A model generated the notes under the pieces. It did no database searches. It saw nothing but the letters and a program-made list of their open reading frames with translations, and was not told the DNA's origin. The translations under genes were made by a program, and so were the position numbers. DNA of 64,000 nucleotides from JAAZGD01 sp034003765. Lineage in GTDB: Bacteria > Bacillota > Clostridia > Peptostreptococcales > Anaerovoracaceae. Shown piece after piece: positions 33,333-40,453 of the stretch (its first letter is position 1; every line of letters begins with the position of its first letter). Location: contig JAVEXZ010000008.1 of NCBI GenBank assembly GCA_034003765.1, positions 8,972-72,971 of the forward strand. Direction: 5' to 3'.

Positions 33333-34232
33333 ATGGTAGACTATTTGGAAGAGTTCAAGGAATACTTAGAAGTGGACCAGAGGAAAGCTAAAAACACAAG
33401 AGAAGCTTACCTAAGAGATGTTAAAGCTTTTTCTCTTATACTAGTAGAAAAGAATATTCCTAGCTTAAGTCATGCTACAAACACCCAGCTAGTAGGCTAT
33501 CTACTAAAACTGAAAAATGAAGGAAAATCTGGAGCAACAGTTAACCGCAAAGTCGCCTCTTTAAGAGCTTTTTATAGCTTCATGATGGATAAGGGGTATA
33601 TCAATGAAAACCCTACAGTAAATATTAAATCTCCTAAAATCGAGAGGAAGGATATCCAGTATTTAACTGTTGAAGAAATGGATGGGCTACTTTCTTTACC
33701 AGATGGTTCCTTGAGAGGGATTAGGGATAAAGCAATTTTAGAGGTTCTTTACGCAACGGGCATAAGAGTCAGCGAAATAACTGAAGCCAATCTTGAAGAC
33801 ATTAACCTTCGAATGGGATTTATCACTTGTAAGGGTGACCATGGTAAGGCTAGGATTGTCCCTATGGGAAGGCCGGCTAAAGCCTCATTAGAGGAATACG
33901 TTTATGACGCAAGGCCCAAGATGCTGGGGCGAGATAAAGAAGAAGGAAAAGAAGAACGTTCCCTCTTTATTAACTATGCTGGGAATCGAATAACAAGGCA
34001 AGGCCTTTGGAAGATAATTAAGGGATATGCAAAAAAGGCGGGGCTTGAAAGTAATATAACTCCTCAGACCCTAAGAAACTCATTTGCGGTTCATATGATT
34101 CAAAACGGGGCAGATATAAAATCCTTGCAAGAACTTTTAGGCCATGATGATGTTACTGCTACCCAAGTCTTTTTATCGGTTACTAAGAGCCGAATCAAAG
34201 AGGTGTATGATCAGTCCCATCCTAGGGCATAA
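33333..34232 (+). CDS. XerD-like tyrosine recombinase homologue lacking the catalytic tyrosine
   Basis: The 299-residue protein has the two-domain layout of XerC/XerD (core-binding about 5-90, catalytic 110-290). The first catalytic arginine (R145 in TGIRVSE), a lysine (K172), R248 and H271 (LLGHDD) are present. However, the H of the H-x-x-R motif is Q245 (TPQTLRN), and the nucleophilic Tyr (TTQIYTH in XerD) is F280 (ATQVFLS). I read these codons directly (CAG and TTT). Strand cleavage should be impossible, so it may be a DNA-binding or regulatory protein. GGGAGG precedes the ATG. Confidence 0.88.
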   Translation: MVDYLEEFKEYLEVDQRKAKNTREAYLRDVKAFSLILVEKNIPSLSHATNTQLVGYLLKLKNEGKSGATVNRKVASLRAFYSFMMDKGYINENPTVNIKSPKIERKDIQYLTVEEMDGLLSLPDGSLRGIRDKAILEVLYATGIRVSEITEANLEDINLRMGFITCKGDHGKARIVPMGRPAKASLEEYVYDARPKMLGRDKEEGKEERSLFINYAGNRITRQGLWKIIKGYAKKAGLESNITPQTLRNSFAVHMIQNGADIKSLQELLGHDDVTATQVFLSVTKSRIKEVYDQSHPRA

Positions 34233-34241
34233 AAAGGCCAC

Positions 34242-34283
34242 AAAACGAGGTGTGATTCTTGAAAAAACGAGGTGTAATTCTGG
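34242..34283 (+). repeat. 22-base-spaced direct repeats upstream of the rplS promoter
   Basis: AAAACGAGGTGTGATTCTTG (34242-34261) and AAAACGAGGTGTAATTCTGG (34264-34283) differ at two of 20 positions. Their 22-base period is two helical turns. They end 9 bases before the -35 box at 34292. Confidence 0.6.
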
Positions 34284-34291
34284 GAAATTCG

Positions 34292-34322
34292 TTGCATTCC
34301 CAATTATAGCATGCTATAATTG
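34292..34322 (+). promoter_or_regulatory. rplS promoter overlapping a perfect palindrome
   Basis: TTGCAT (34292-34297), a 17-base spacer and TATAAT (34315-34320) form a good promoter. The 20-base palindrome AATTATAGCATGCTATAATT (34302-34321), flanked by C and G that extend it, covers the spacer and -10 box. It could be a repressor site, or it could give a divergent -10 on the other strand. Confidence 0.65.
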
Positions 34323-34324
34323 AA

Positions 34325-34400
34325 AAGTTATTACGGGCGGTCCTCTGGGTAATCTACAAATAAGGATACCATGAACGTCTTGGGAGAGAGGAGGAAATAA
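34325..34400 (+). ncRNA. possible rplS (L19) leader structure
   Basis: Between the promoter and rplS, GGTCCT (34336-34341) can pair with AGG-AT-ACC (34363-34370), and CCTCT can pair with the AGAGG of the ribosome binding site region (about 34387-34395). Firmicutes rplS leaders are known autoregulatory RNAs, but I could not align this one to a covariance model. Confidence 0.35.
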
Positions 34401-34403
34401 CGA

Positions 34404-34742
34404 ATGGATATAATGCAAGCAGTAGGTCAAGAATTTTTAAAGAGTGAAGTTCCTGTTTTTAATGTTGGTGACACTGTTAAGGTATCGATCAAGATTAAAG
34501 AAGGCACCAGAGAGAGAATCCAAATTTTTGAAGGATTTGTTTTGAAAAAACAAAACGGCGGAGTTGGCGAAACTTTCACAGTAAGAAGGATCGCATCCGG
34601 TGTAGGTGTGGAAAAAACTTTCCCACTACATTCACCGAAAATCGATAAAATTGAAGTGGTTCGACAGGGTGATGTAAGAAGAGCAAAGCTTAATTACATG
34701 AGAGAACGTACTGGAAAAGCAGCAAGAATCAAATCAAAATAA
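34404..34742 (+). CDS. rplS: 50S ribosomal protein L19
   Basis: L19 sits at the 30S-50S interface of the ribosome. The 112-residue protein has the conserved segments PVFNVGDTVKV, RIQIFEGFVL and the RRAKLNYMRERTGKAARI ending expected for the family. GAGAGGAGG precedes the ATG. The upstream rpsP-rimM-trmD genes usual for this locus are absent, and a XerD-like gene lies there instead. A strong terminator follows directly, so rplS appears to be transcribed alone. Confidence 0.97.
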   Translation: MDIMQAVGQEFLKSEVPVFNVGDTVKVSIKIKEGTRERIQIFEGFVLKKQNGGVGETFTVRRIASGVGVEKTFPLHSPKIDKIEVVRQGDVRRAKLNYMRERTGKAARIKSK

Positions 34743-34758
34743 TGATATGATGGCTTCT

Positions 34759-34783
34759 AAAAGGACCCTTAGGGTCCTTTTTC
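34759..34783 (+). terminator. intrinsic terminator of rplS
   Basis: AAAAGGACCC (34759-34768) and GGGTCCTTTT (34772-34781) form a perfect 10-base stem around TTA, followed by more T. It is the strongest terminator in the window. Confidence 0.9.
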
Positions 34784-34895
34784 TGCTTATGGGACAAGGC
34801 AAAAAATAATTGCATTAATAGATTTTCATCTGGTCTATACTGATGCTTGATTGACAGTAGCTTCATTTAAGAAACTAAGGGGAAGGGGAGATTAA

Positions 34896-35741
34896 ATGGC
34901 AAATTCCATTAACTGGTATCCAGGGCATATGAAAAAAACACGAACTCTCATTCAAGAAAACCTTAAAATGGTTGATGTTGTTATTGAGGTTATTGATGCC
35001 AGAATTCCAATTTCCTCTAGAAACCCACTTGTAGACGAACTGATTGAAAGAAAACCAAGAATAATTGCCCTTAACAAGAGCGATTTGGCTGATGAAAAAG
35101 CCAACAAACAATGGGTTCGTTACTTTCAAGAATTGGGGCACTCGGTTGCTTTGATTAATGCCATGACTGGCAAAGGCATACCACAATTATTTAGGTTACT
35201 TGAAGACCATAGATTGGAAAAAAACCGAGAGAGAATTGTAAAAAAACCTTTTAGAATAATGATTGTGGGAGTACCTAATGTTGGTAAATCCTCCTTGATA
35301 AATAGATTAACTAGGAAAAGGAGCACCCAGACAGGAGATCGACCAGGGATTACAAAGGGCAAACAGTGGCTAACCATGGAAAATGGAATGCAGCTGTTAG
35401 ATACACCGGGTATACTGTGGCCTAAATTTGAAGACCCTCAAGTTGGCAGAAACCTAGCCTTTTGTGGCTCTGTAAAAGATGAAATAATGGACCTTGAAGA
35501 TTTGGCCTTTGAATTGATTAAGACCCTATCACCCCGATACGGACACCTTCTAGTTGAAAGATACAAGATATCTGAAGTGGGTGAAGAACCATTGGAAACA
35601 ATGGAGAAAATCGCAGAAAAAAGAGGTTTTATTTTATCTGGCAATAGATTTGATTATTTAAGAACTGCCAGAATTGTAATAGATGAATTTAGATCTGGAA
35701 CCATAGGCAATGTTACATTGGAAAGGGCTCCCTCAAAATGA
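34896..35741 (+). CDS. rbgA: ribosome biogenesis GTPase RbgA (YlqF)
   Basis: RbgA is a circularly permuted GTPase needed for late 50S subunit assembly. The 281-residue protein shows the permuted order: NKSD (G4, near residue 58) precedes the P-loop GVPNVGKSS (near 126), followed by DTPG (near 168). The N-terminal INWYPGHMKK is the family signature. GGGGAAGGGGAG lies before the ATG. Its stop overlaps the rnhB start (ATGA). The order rplS-rbgA-rnhB is conserved in Firmicutes. TATACT at 34836-34841 may be its -10 box. Confidence 0.95.
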   Translation: MANSINWYPGHMKKTRTLIQENLKMVDVVIEVIDARIPISSRNPLVDELIERKPRIIALNKSDLADEKANKQWVRYFQELGHSVALINAMTGKGIPQLFRLLEDHRLEKNRERIVKKPFRIMIVGVPNVGKSSLINRLTRKRSTQTGDRPGITKGKQWLTMENGMQLLDTPGILWPKFEDPQVGRNLAFCGSVKDEIMDLEDLAFELIKTLSPRYGHLLVERYKISEVGEEPLETMEKIAEKRGFILSGNRFDYLRTARIVIDEFRSGTIGNVTLERAPSK

Positions 35742-36409
35742 AACTTGAAGACAGATGGCTAGCCCGGCTAAAAGAATTGAAAATAATGGAAGACGAACTG
35801 AGAGGTCAAGGTCTTTTATACATAGGTGGGGTTGATGAGGTGGGAAGAGGTCCATTGGCTGGACCTGTTGTTGCTGCCTGTGTGGTTTTGCCCCCAAATT
35901 TTAATGTACTTGGAATCGACGATTCCAAGAAAGTCTCTCAAAAACGTAGGGAAATTCTTTGCGATGCCATTAAGGAAGGTGCACTGGCATACGGTATCGG
36001 CCAGGTGGATAATTGCAAGATTGATGAAATAAACATTTTAGAAGCCACTAAAATGGCAATGACCTTGGCTATAATGGAATGTGATTATGCCCTTAACAAA
36101 GAGGGGGGACATATTGAACACATCCTAATAGATGGGACAAGTATTCTTGGGGTTGAGATTAGTCAAACTCCAATAATAAAAGGAGACTCAACCTGCCTTT
36201 CTGTGGCAGCTGCATCAATTGTGGCAAAGGTAACAAGGGACCTTATAATGGGAGAATATCATCGTGTTTATCCCGCTTACGGTTTTGATCAAAACAAAGG
36301 CTATGGAACTAAAATTCACTATGAGGGATTAGTTCAAGCAGGGCCTTGCCAAATACATAGAAAAAGCTTTCTCAAGAACATGGAAAATCAATGGCAAATG
36401 CCGAGATAG
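35738..36409 (+). CDS. rnhB: ribonuclease HII
   Basis: RNase HII removes ribonucleotides from RNA/DNA hybrids and single misincorporated ribonucleotides. The 223-residue protein carries the acidic metal sites in GVDEVGRGPLAGPVV (near residues 30-45) and in LIDGTSIL (near 130), with SVAAASIVAKVTRD close by. It overlaps rbgA by four bases (ATGA), so translation is coupled. It ends at 36409, followed by a new promoter for fhs at 36413. No unusual residues were noted. Confidence 0.95.
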   Translation: MKLEDRWLARLKELKIMEDELRGQGLLYIGGVDEVGRGPLAGPVVAACVVLPPNFNVLGIDDSKKVSQKRREILCDAIKEGALAYGIGQVDNCKIDEINILEATKMAMTLAIMECDYALNKEGGHIEHILIDGTSILGVEISQTPIIKGDSTCLSVAAASIVAKVTRDLIMGEYHRVYPAYGFDQNKGYGTKIHYEGLVQAGPCQIHRKSFLKNMENQWQMPR

Positions 36410-36412
36410 CAG

Positions 36413-36442
36413 TTGCCTTAGCCGAGAAAATCATTGTATAAT
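36413..36442 (+). promoter_or_regulatory. probable sigma-A promoter for fhs
   Basis: TTGCCT (36413-36418), an 18-base spacer and TATAAT (36437-36442). It lies directly after the rnhB stop and 31 bases before the fhs start. Confidence 0.6.
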
Positions 36443-36472
36443 ATTAGTTAAATCAAGAGAAAAGGAGAAAAG

Positions 36473-38149
36473 ATGACCATGAAAAGTGATATCCAAATTG
36501 CACAAGAATCCCAGTTAGAACCTATTGTAGAAATAGCTGGGGATATAGGAATTGGAGAAGACTTCCTAGAGCTATATGGCAAACACAAGGCTAAAATCGA
36601 CTATAAGCTTTTGAAGGACCTTGAGGATAAAGAAGAGGGAAAACTAATCTTAGTTACAGCTATAACACCTACTCCTGCTGGAGAAGGGAAAACAACAACA
36701 ACAGTAGGCCTATCAGATTCTTTGAGGAAGGTGGGCAAAAAATCCTTCGTGGCTTTAAGAGAGCCTTCTTTGGGACCTGTTTTTGGGGTCAAAGGTGGTG
36801 CAGCTGGTGGAGGATATGCACAAGTAGTTCCTATGGAAGACATCAATCTTCACTTTACAGGAGATATCCATGCAGTTGGGACTGCTAACAACTTGTTGGC
36901 AGCAATTATTGATAATCATATCTATCAAGGTAATGCTTTGAGAATAGATGGTAGAAAAATTACTTGGCGTCGTTGTATGGACATGAATGATAGACAATTA
37001 AGATATATTACTGATGGCCTAGGTGGAAGAACCAACGGTGTGCCTCGAGAGGATAATTTTGATATCACTGTAGCATCCGAAGTAATGGCTGTATTATGCC
37101 TTTCGCAGGATGTACAAGACCTAAAGGAACGTCTTGGTCGCATGGTAATTGGATATAGCTTTGATGACGAAGCCATTACAGTAACACAACTTAAAGCAGA
37201 AGGTGCTATGGCCGCCCTATTAAAGGATGCCTTAAAACCCAACCTAGTTCAAACCCTTGAACATACCCCAGCCTTCATTCATGGTGGACCCTTTGCAAAT
37301 ATAGCCCATGGTTGTAACTCTATTATGGCAACTAAAATGGCATTGAAATTGGCTGATTATGTTGTAACAGAAGCTGGATTTGGTGCAGACCTTGGAGCTG
37401 AAAAATTCTTAGATATTAAATGTAGGATGTCTGGGCTAAAACCTGACGCAGTTGTAATTGTTGCAACTGTAAGAGCATTAAAGCATCACGGAGGTTCTGC
37501 TAAGGCTGACTGGGGAACAGAGAATTTGGAACTTCTTGAAAAAGGATTACCCAACCTACTTCAGCATGTAGAAAATATCAATAAGGGTTTTGGACTTCCC
37601 GTTGTGGTTGCTATTAATCGTTTCCCAACAGATACAGAGGCAGAGTTAGAACTAGTTGCGAAAAAATGCCGGGACCATGGCGTTAATGTTGCTTTGTCAG
37701 AAGTGTGGGAAAAAGGCGGCAATGGTGGAATTGATTTAGCCAATGAAGTGGTTAGACTTTGTGACCAGGAAAGCAAATTAACTTTCGCCTATGATACAGA
37801 CCTATCAATTGAAGAGAAAATACGAACTATAGCACAGAAGATTTACCGAGCTAAGGATATTTCTATACTTCCTCCAGCAATGAAGCAGCTTGACCAACTA
37901 AATAAGCTAGGCTATGATAAACTACCAATTTGTATGGCAAAGACTCAATACAGTTTTTCTGACGATCCCATCTTAAAGGGTGCCCCTAGAGATTTCACTG
38001 TAGTTATAAGGAATTTGAAGGTATCAGCAGGAGCGGGATTTATTGTTGCTTTGACTGGTGATATTATGACCATGCCTGGACTTCCTAAGGTCCCCGCTGC
38101 ACAAGAGATAGATGTGGACGAAAAGGGTAAAATTCAAGGTTTGTTCTAG
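36473..38149 (+). CDS. fhs: formate--tetrahydrofolate ligase
   Basis: Fhs joins formate to tetrahydrofolate with ATP, giving 10-formyl-THF for purine synthesis or, in acetogens, the methyl branch of the Wood-Ljungdahl route. The 558-residue length is normal. The ATP loop TPAGEGKTTT (near residue 70), the segment REPSLGPVFGVKGGAAGGG and EAGFGADLGAEKF are conserved. AAGGAG lies six bases before the ATG. A terminator separates it from folD. The window alone does not show whether the cell is acetogenic, as CO dehydrogenase genes are not here. Confidence 0.96.
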   Translation: MTMKSDIQIAQESQLEPIVEIAGDIGIGEDFLELYGKHKAKIDYKLLKDLEDKEEGKLILVTAITPTPAGEGKTTTTVGLSDSLRKVGKKSFVALREPSLGPVFGVKGGAAGGGYAQVVPMEDINLHFTGDIHAVGTANNLLAAIIDNHIYQGNALRIDGRKITWRRCMDMNDRQLRYITDGLGGRTNGVPREDNFDITVASEVMAVLCLSQDVQDLKERLGRMVIGYSFDDEAITVTQLKAEGAMAALLKDALKPNLVQTLEHTPAFIHGGPFANIAHGCNSIMATKMALKLADYVVTEAGFGADLGAEKFLDIKCRMSGLKPDAVVIVATVRALKHHGGSAKADWGTENLELLEKGLPNLLQHVENINKGFGLPVVVAINRFPTDTEAELELVAKKCRDHGVNVALSEVWEKGGNGGIDLANEVVRLCDQESKLTFAYDTDLSIEEKIRTIAQKIYRAKDISILPPAMKQLDQLNKLGYDKLPICMAKTQYSFSDDPILKGAPRDFTVVIRNLKVSAGAGFIVALTGDIMTMPGLPKVPAAQEIDVDEKGKIQGLF

Positions 38150-38168
38150 AATAAAAGCCCTTATAAGA

Positions 38169-38201
38169 GAGGCAATATAATTGTATTGCCTCGGGTTTTT
38201 T
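38169..38201 (+). terminator. intrinsic terminator between fhs and folD
   Basis: GAGGCAAT (38169-38176) pairs with ATTGCCTC (38185-38192), followed by GGGTTTTTT. Readthrough into folD is possible because no clear promoter lies between. Confidence 0.8.
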
Positions 38202-38229
38202 GATAAAATAACTCTTGGAGGTACGGCCT

Positions 38230-39069
38230 ATGGCACAACTACTAAAAGGTGGTCCCCTTGCAGGGAAAATAAAGGAAGCATTAAAGGAAGAACTAAAAAA
38301 TATCCCCAAGGAACTTGGCCTAGGTCTTATACGAATGGGGTCAAATGCCGATGATATTTCTTATGAGAAATCCATAATTAAACAGGCTCAAGAAATTGGA
38401 ATCAAAACAACTAGCATAGAAATCCCCAATGATATAAGCCCAGAAGAAGCTAGCTCCTTGATAGGGGGGTTAAATAATGATTCTTCCCTTGACGGTATAT
38501 TAATTTTTCGCCCCATGCAAAATCCCCTAGTTGAAGAAGCCATAAGGGGAACCTTAGACCCTAGTAAGGATGTAGATGGAATTACTAGCCTTTCATTGTC
38601 TAAGCAGTATAGTGGGCTTGGTCCTGGTTTTTATCCATGTACGGCAGAAGCTTGTATGAGGATTTTAGAGTATTATGGTCTTAACTTGCAAGGCAAGGAA
38701 GTTGTTGTTATTGGCCGTAGTCAAGTAATAGGAAAACCTGTTGCCATGATGATGCTAGAGAAGAATGCAACTGTGACTATTTGCCATAGCAAAAGCGAAA
38801 ATTTAGAACAAACTATTAAGAGGGCTGACATTGTAGTTGCTGCTATAGGGAAAGACCGTTTTATTGATGGCAAATACTTAAGCAGAGGACAGTTTGTGGT
38901 TGACGTGGGAATCAACTTTGACCATGAAGGAAGCCTCCATGGAGATATTGATTTTCAAGCAGCAAAAGATATAGTGAAAGCTATCACCCCAGTTCCAGGG
39001 GGAGTGGGCAGCGTTACTACCGCCCTACTATTTGCCCATACATTAGAAGCCAGCAAGAGGAGGAGTTAA
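38230..39069 (+). CDS. folD: bifunctional methylenetetrahydrofolate dehydrogenase/cyclohydrolase
   Basis: FolD interconverts 5,10-methylene-, methenyl- and 10-formyl-THF. The 279-residue product starts at the ATG at 38230 (TTGGAGG eight bases upstream); an in-frame TTG at 38215 is less likely. The catalytic lysine of SYEKSII is near residue 48. The segment GRSQVIGKPVAMMM binds NAD(P). The C-terminal ITPVPGGVGSVTTA motif is intact. Next to fhs, it supports a functional folate C1 route. It is followed after one base by a UPF0597 gene. Confidence 0.95.
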   Translation: MAQLLKGGPLAGKIKEALKEELKNIPKELGLGLIRMGSNADDISYEKSIIKQAQEIGIKTTSIEIPNDISPEEASSLIGGLNNDSSLDGILIFRPMQNPLVEEAIRGTLDPSKDVDGITSLSLSKQYSGLGPGFYPCTAEACMRILEYYGLNLQGKEVVVIGRSQVIGKPVAMMMLEKNATVTICHSKSENLEQTIKRADIVVAAIGKDRFIDGKYLSRGQFVVDVGINFDHEGSLHGDIDFQAAKDIVKAITPVPGGVGSVTTALLFAHTLEASKRRS

Positions 39070-39070
39070 A

Positions 39071-40348
39071 TTGGAGAATAGGGACTATCAACTTTTACTT
39101 AAACTCCTTCATGGGGAGTTGATACCTGCCATGGGCTGTACAGAACCTGCAGCAGTGGCCTATGCAGCAAACTTGGCCCGTACAAAATTGGGAGCTTTGC
39201 CAGACCATGTAATAGTTCGGTGCTCAGGTAATATTGTAAAAAACGTTAAAGGGGTGGTTATCCCTAACTCAGGAGGCTTAAAAGGAATTGAAGCCTCCTG
39301 CATTTTGGGCATAATGGCAGAGGAGAATGGCCAAGGCTTAGAAGTCCTAAATGACATAGAGGACGGGGCAATATTAAAAACCCGGCAATTAATTGGAACC
39401 GACTATTGTAAAATGTTTGTGGAGAAAGACCAGGGGCCCTTGTATATAGAGGTAGAAGCCTTTACCCTTGACCAGCAGAGCCGTGTTGTTATAAAAGACG
39501 GACATACAAATGTTATTCTCATCGAGAAAAATGGAGAGACCACTTTTATAGGAGAGAACCTTGAAAAAAGGATAATGGATGTCGATAAAGGTCTGGAAGT
39601 TGACCTTTCTATAAATAAAATTTTATCCTTTGCCAATGAATTAAGGATAGAGGATGTGGAAGGATTATTGGATAACCAAATAAACGTGAACATGAGAATT
39701 TCCCAAGAGGGATTAGATAGGGAATACGGCCAGTGTGTAGGTAAAACTCTGATTTCCAATTATAGGGATGATATAATTACCCGAGCAAAAGCAAGGGCAG
39801 CTGCTGGTGTGGATGCTCGAATGGGGGGCAGCCCCATGGCAGTAATCATTAATTCTGGATCAGGCAACCAAGGGATTACTGTTTCAGTTCCTCTTGCTGA
39901 GTATGCATGGGAATTAGGATCTTCTAAGGAAGACTTGTATAGAGCCCTGGCTGTCAGCAACCTTGTTTCGATCCATATTAAGAGGCAAATTGGAAAATTA
40001 TCAGCCTTCTGTGGTGCTGTTTCTGCATCTTGTGGTGCAGGGGCTGGAATCACTTATCTTAAGGGTGGGTCTTACCATGAAATCTGCTCTTCTATAATTA
40101 ATACAGCTGCAAATGTAGGAGGAATATTTTGCGATGGTGCAAAAGCTTCTTGTGCAGCAAAGGTGGCTTCATCAATTGATGCTGCTATTTTAGGGAGCAA
40201 TATGGCTTTACAGGGTAAGGTCTTTTCCTTTGGTGAAGGGATCCTTGGAAAGGATATAGAGGAGACCATAAGAAATATTGGAAAAGTGGCCAGTGAAGGC
40301 ATGGGAGAAACAGACAAATCCATTATTGATTTAATGACTTGTCCTTAA
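39071..40348 (+). CDS. UPF0597 family protein, L-cysteine desulfidase/serine dehydratase-like
   Basis: The 425-residue protein belongs to the YhaM/CyuA group. These share the fold of the iron-sulfur L-serine dehydratase alpha chain and degrade L-cysteine to pyruvate, ammonia and sulfide in studied members. The motif AMGCTEPAA (near residue 20), GMGG-type loops in DARMGGSPMA and cysteines in SASCGAGAG and CDGAKASCAAK fit cluster binding. The start is TTG with AGGAGG upstream, two bases after folD. Whether it acts on cysteine or another amino acid cannot be read. Confidence 0.82.
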   Translation: MENRDYQLLLKLLHGELIPAMGCTEPAAVAYAANLARTKLGALPDHVIVRCSGNIVKNVKGVVIPNSGGLKGIEASCILGIMAEENGQGLEVLNDIEDGAILKTRQLIGTDYCKMFVEKDQGPLYIEVEAFTLDQQSRVVIKDGHTNVILIEKNGETTFIGENLEKRIMDVDKGLEVDLSINKILSFANELRIEDVEGLLDNQINVNMRISQEGLDREYGQCVGKTLISNYRDDIITRAKARAAAGVDARMGGSPMAVIINSGSGNQGITVSVPLAEYAWELGSSKEDLYRALAVSNLVSIHIKRQIGKLSAFCGAVSASCGAGAGITYLKGGSYHEICSSIINTAANVGGIFCDGAKASCAAKVASSIDAAILGSNMALQGKVFSFGEGILGKDIEETIRNIGKVASEGMGETDKSIIDLMTCP

Positions 40349-40453
40349 GTCTTAATGAAAATAACAATCGCTAGCGAGTAAGAAGAGGAGTTAGTGAGTA
40401 GAAATCGAGAAAACTAACCGAGAAAAAAGTCCCACAAAATCAAGGAGAAAAAT

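Noticed and set aside
40349..40453. T-box leader before valS
   Set aside because: The 105-base gap has only a short palindrome (TCGCTAGCGA) and a GTTAGT/ACTAAC pair, with no T-box core or terminator.
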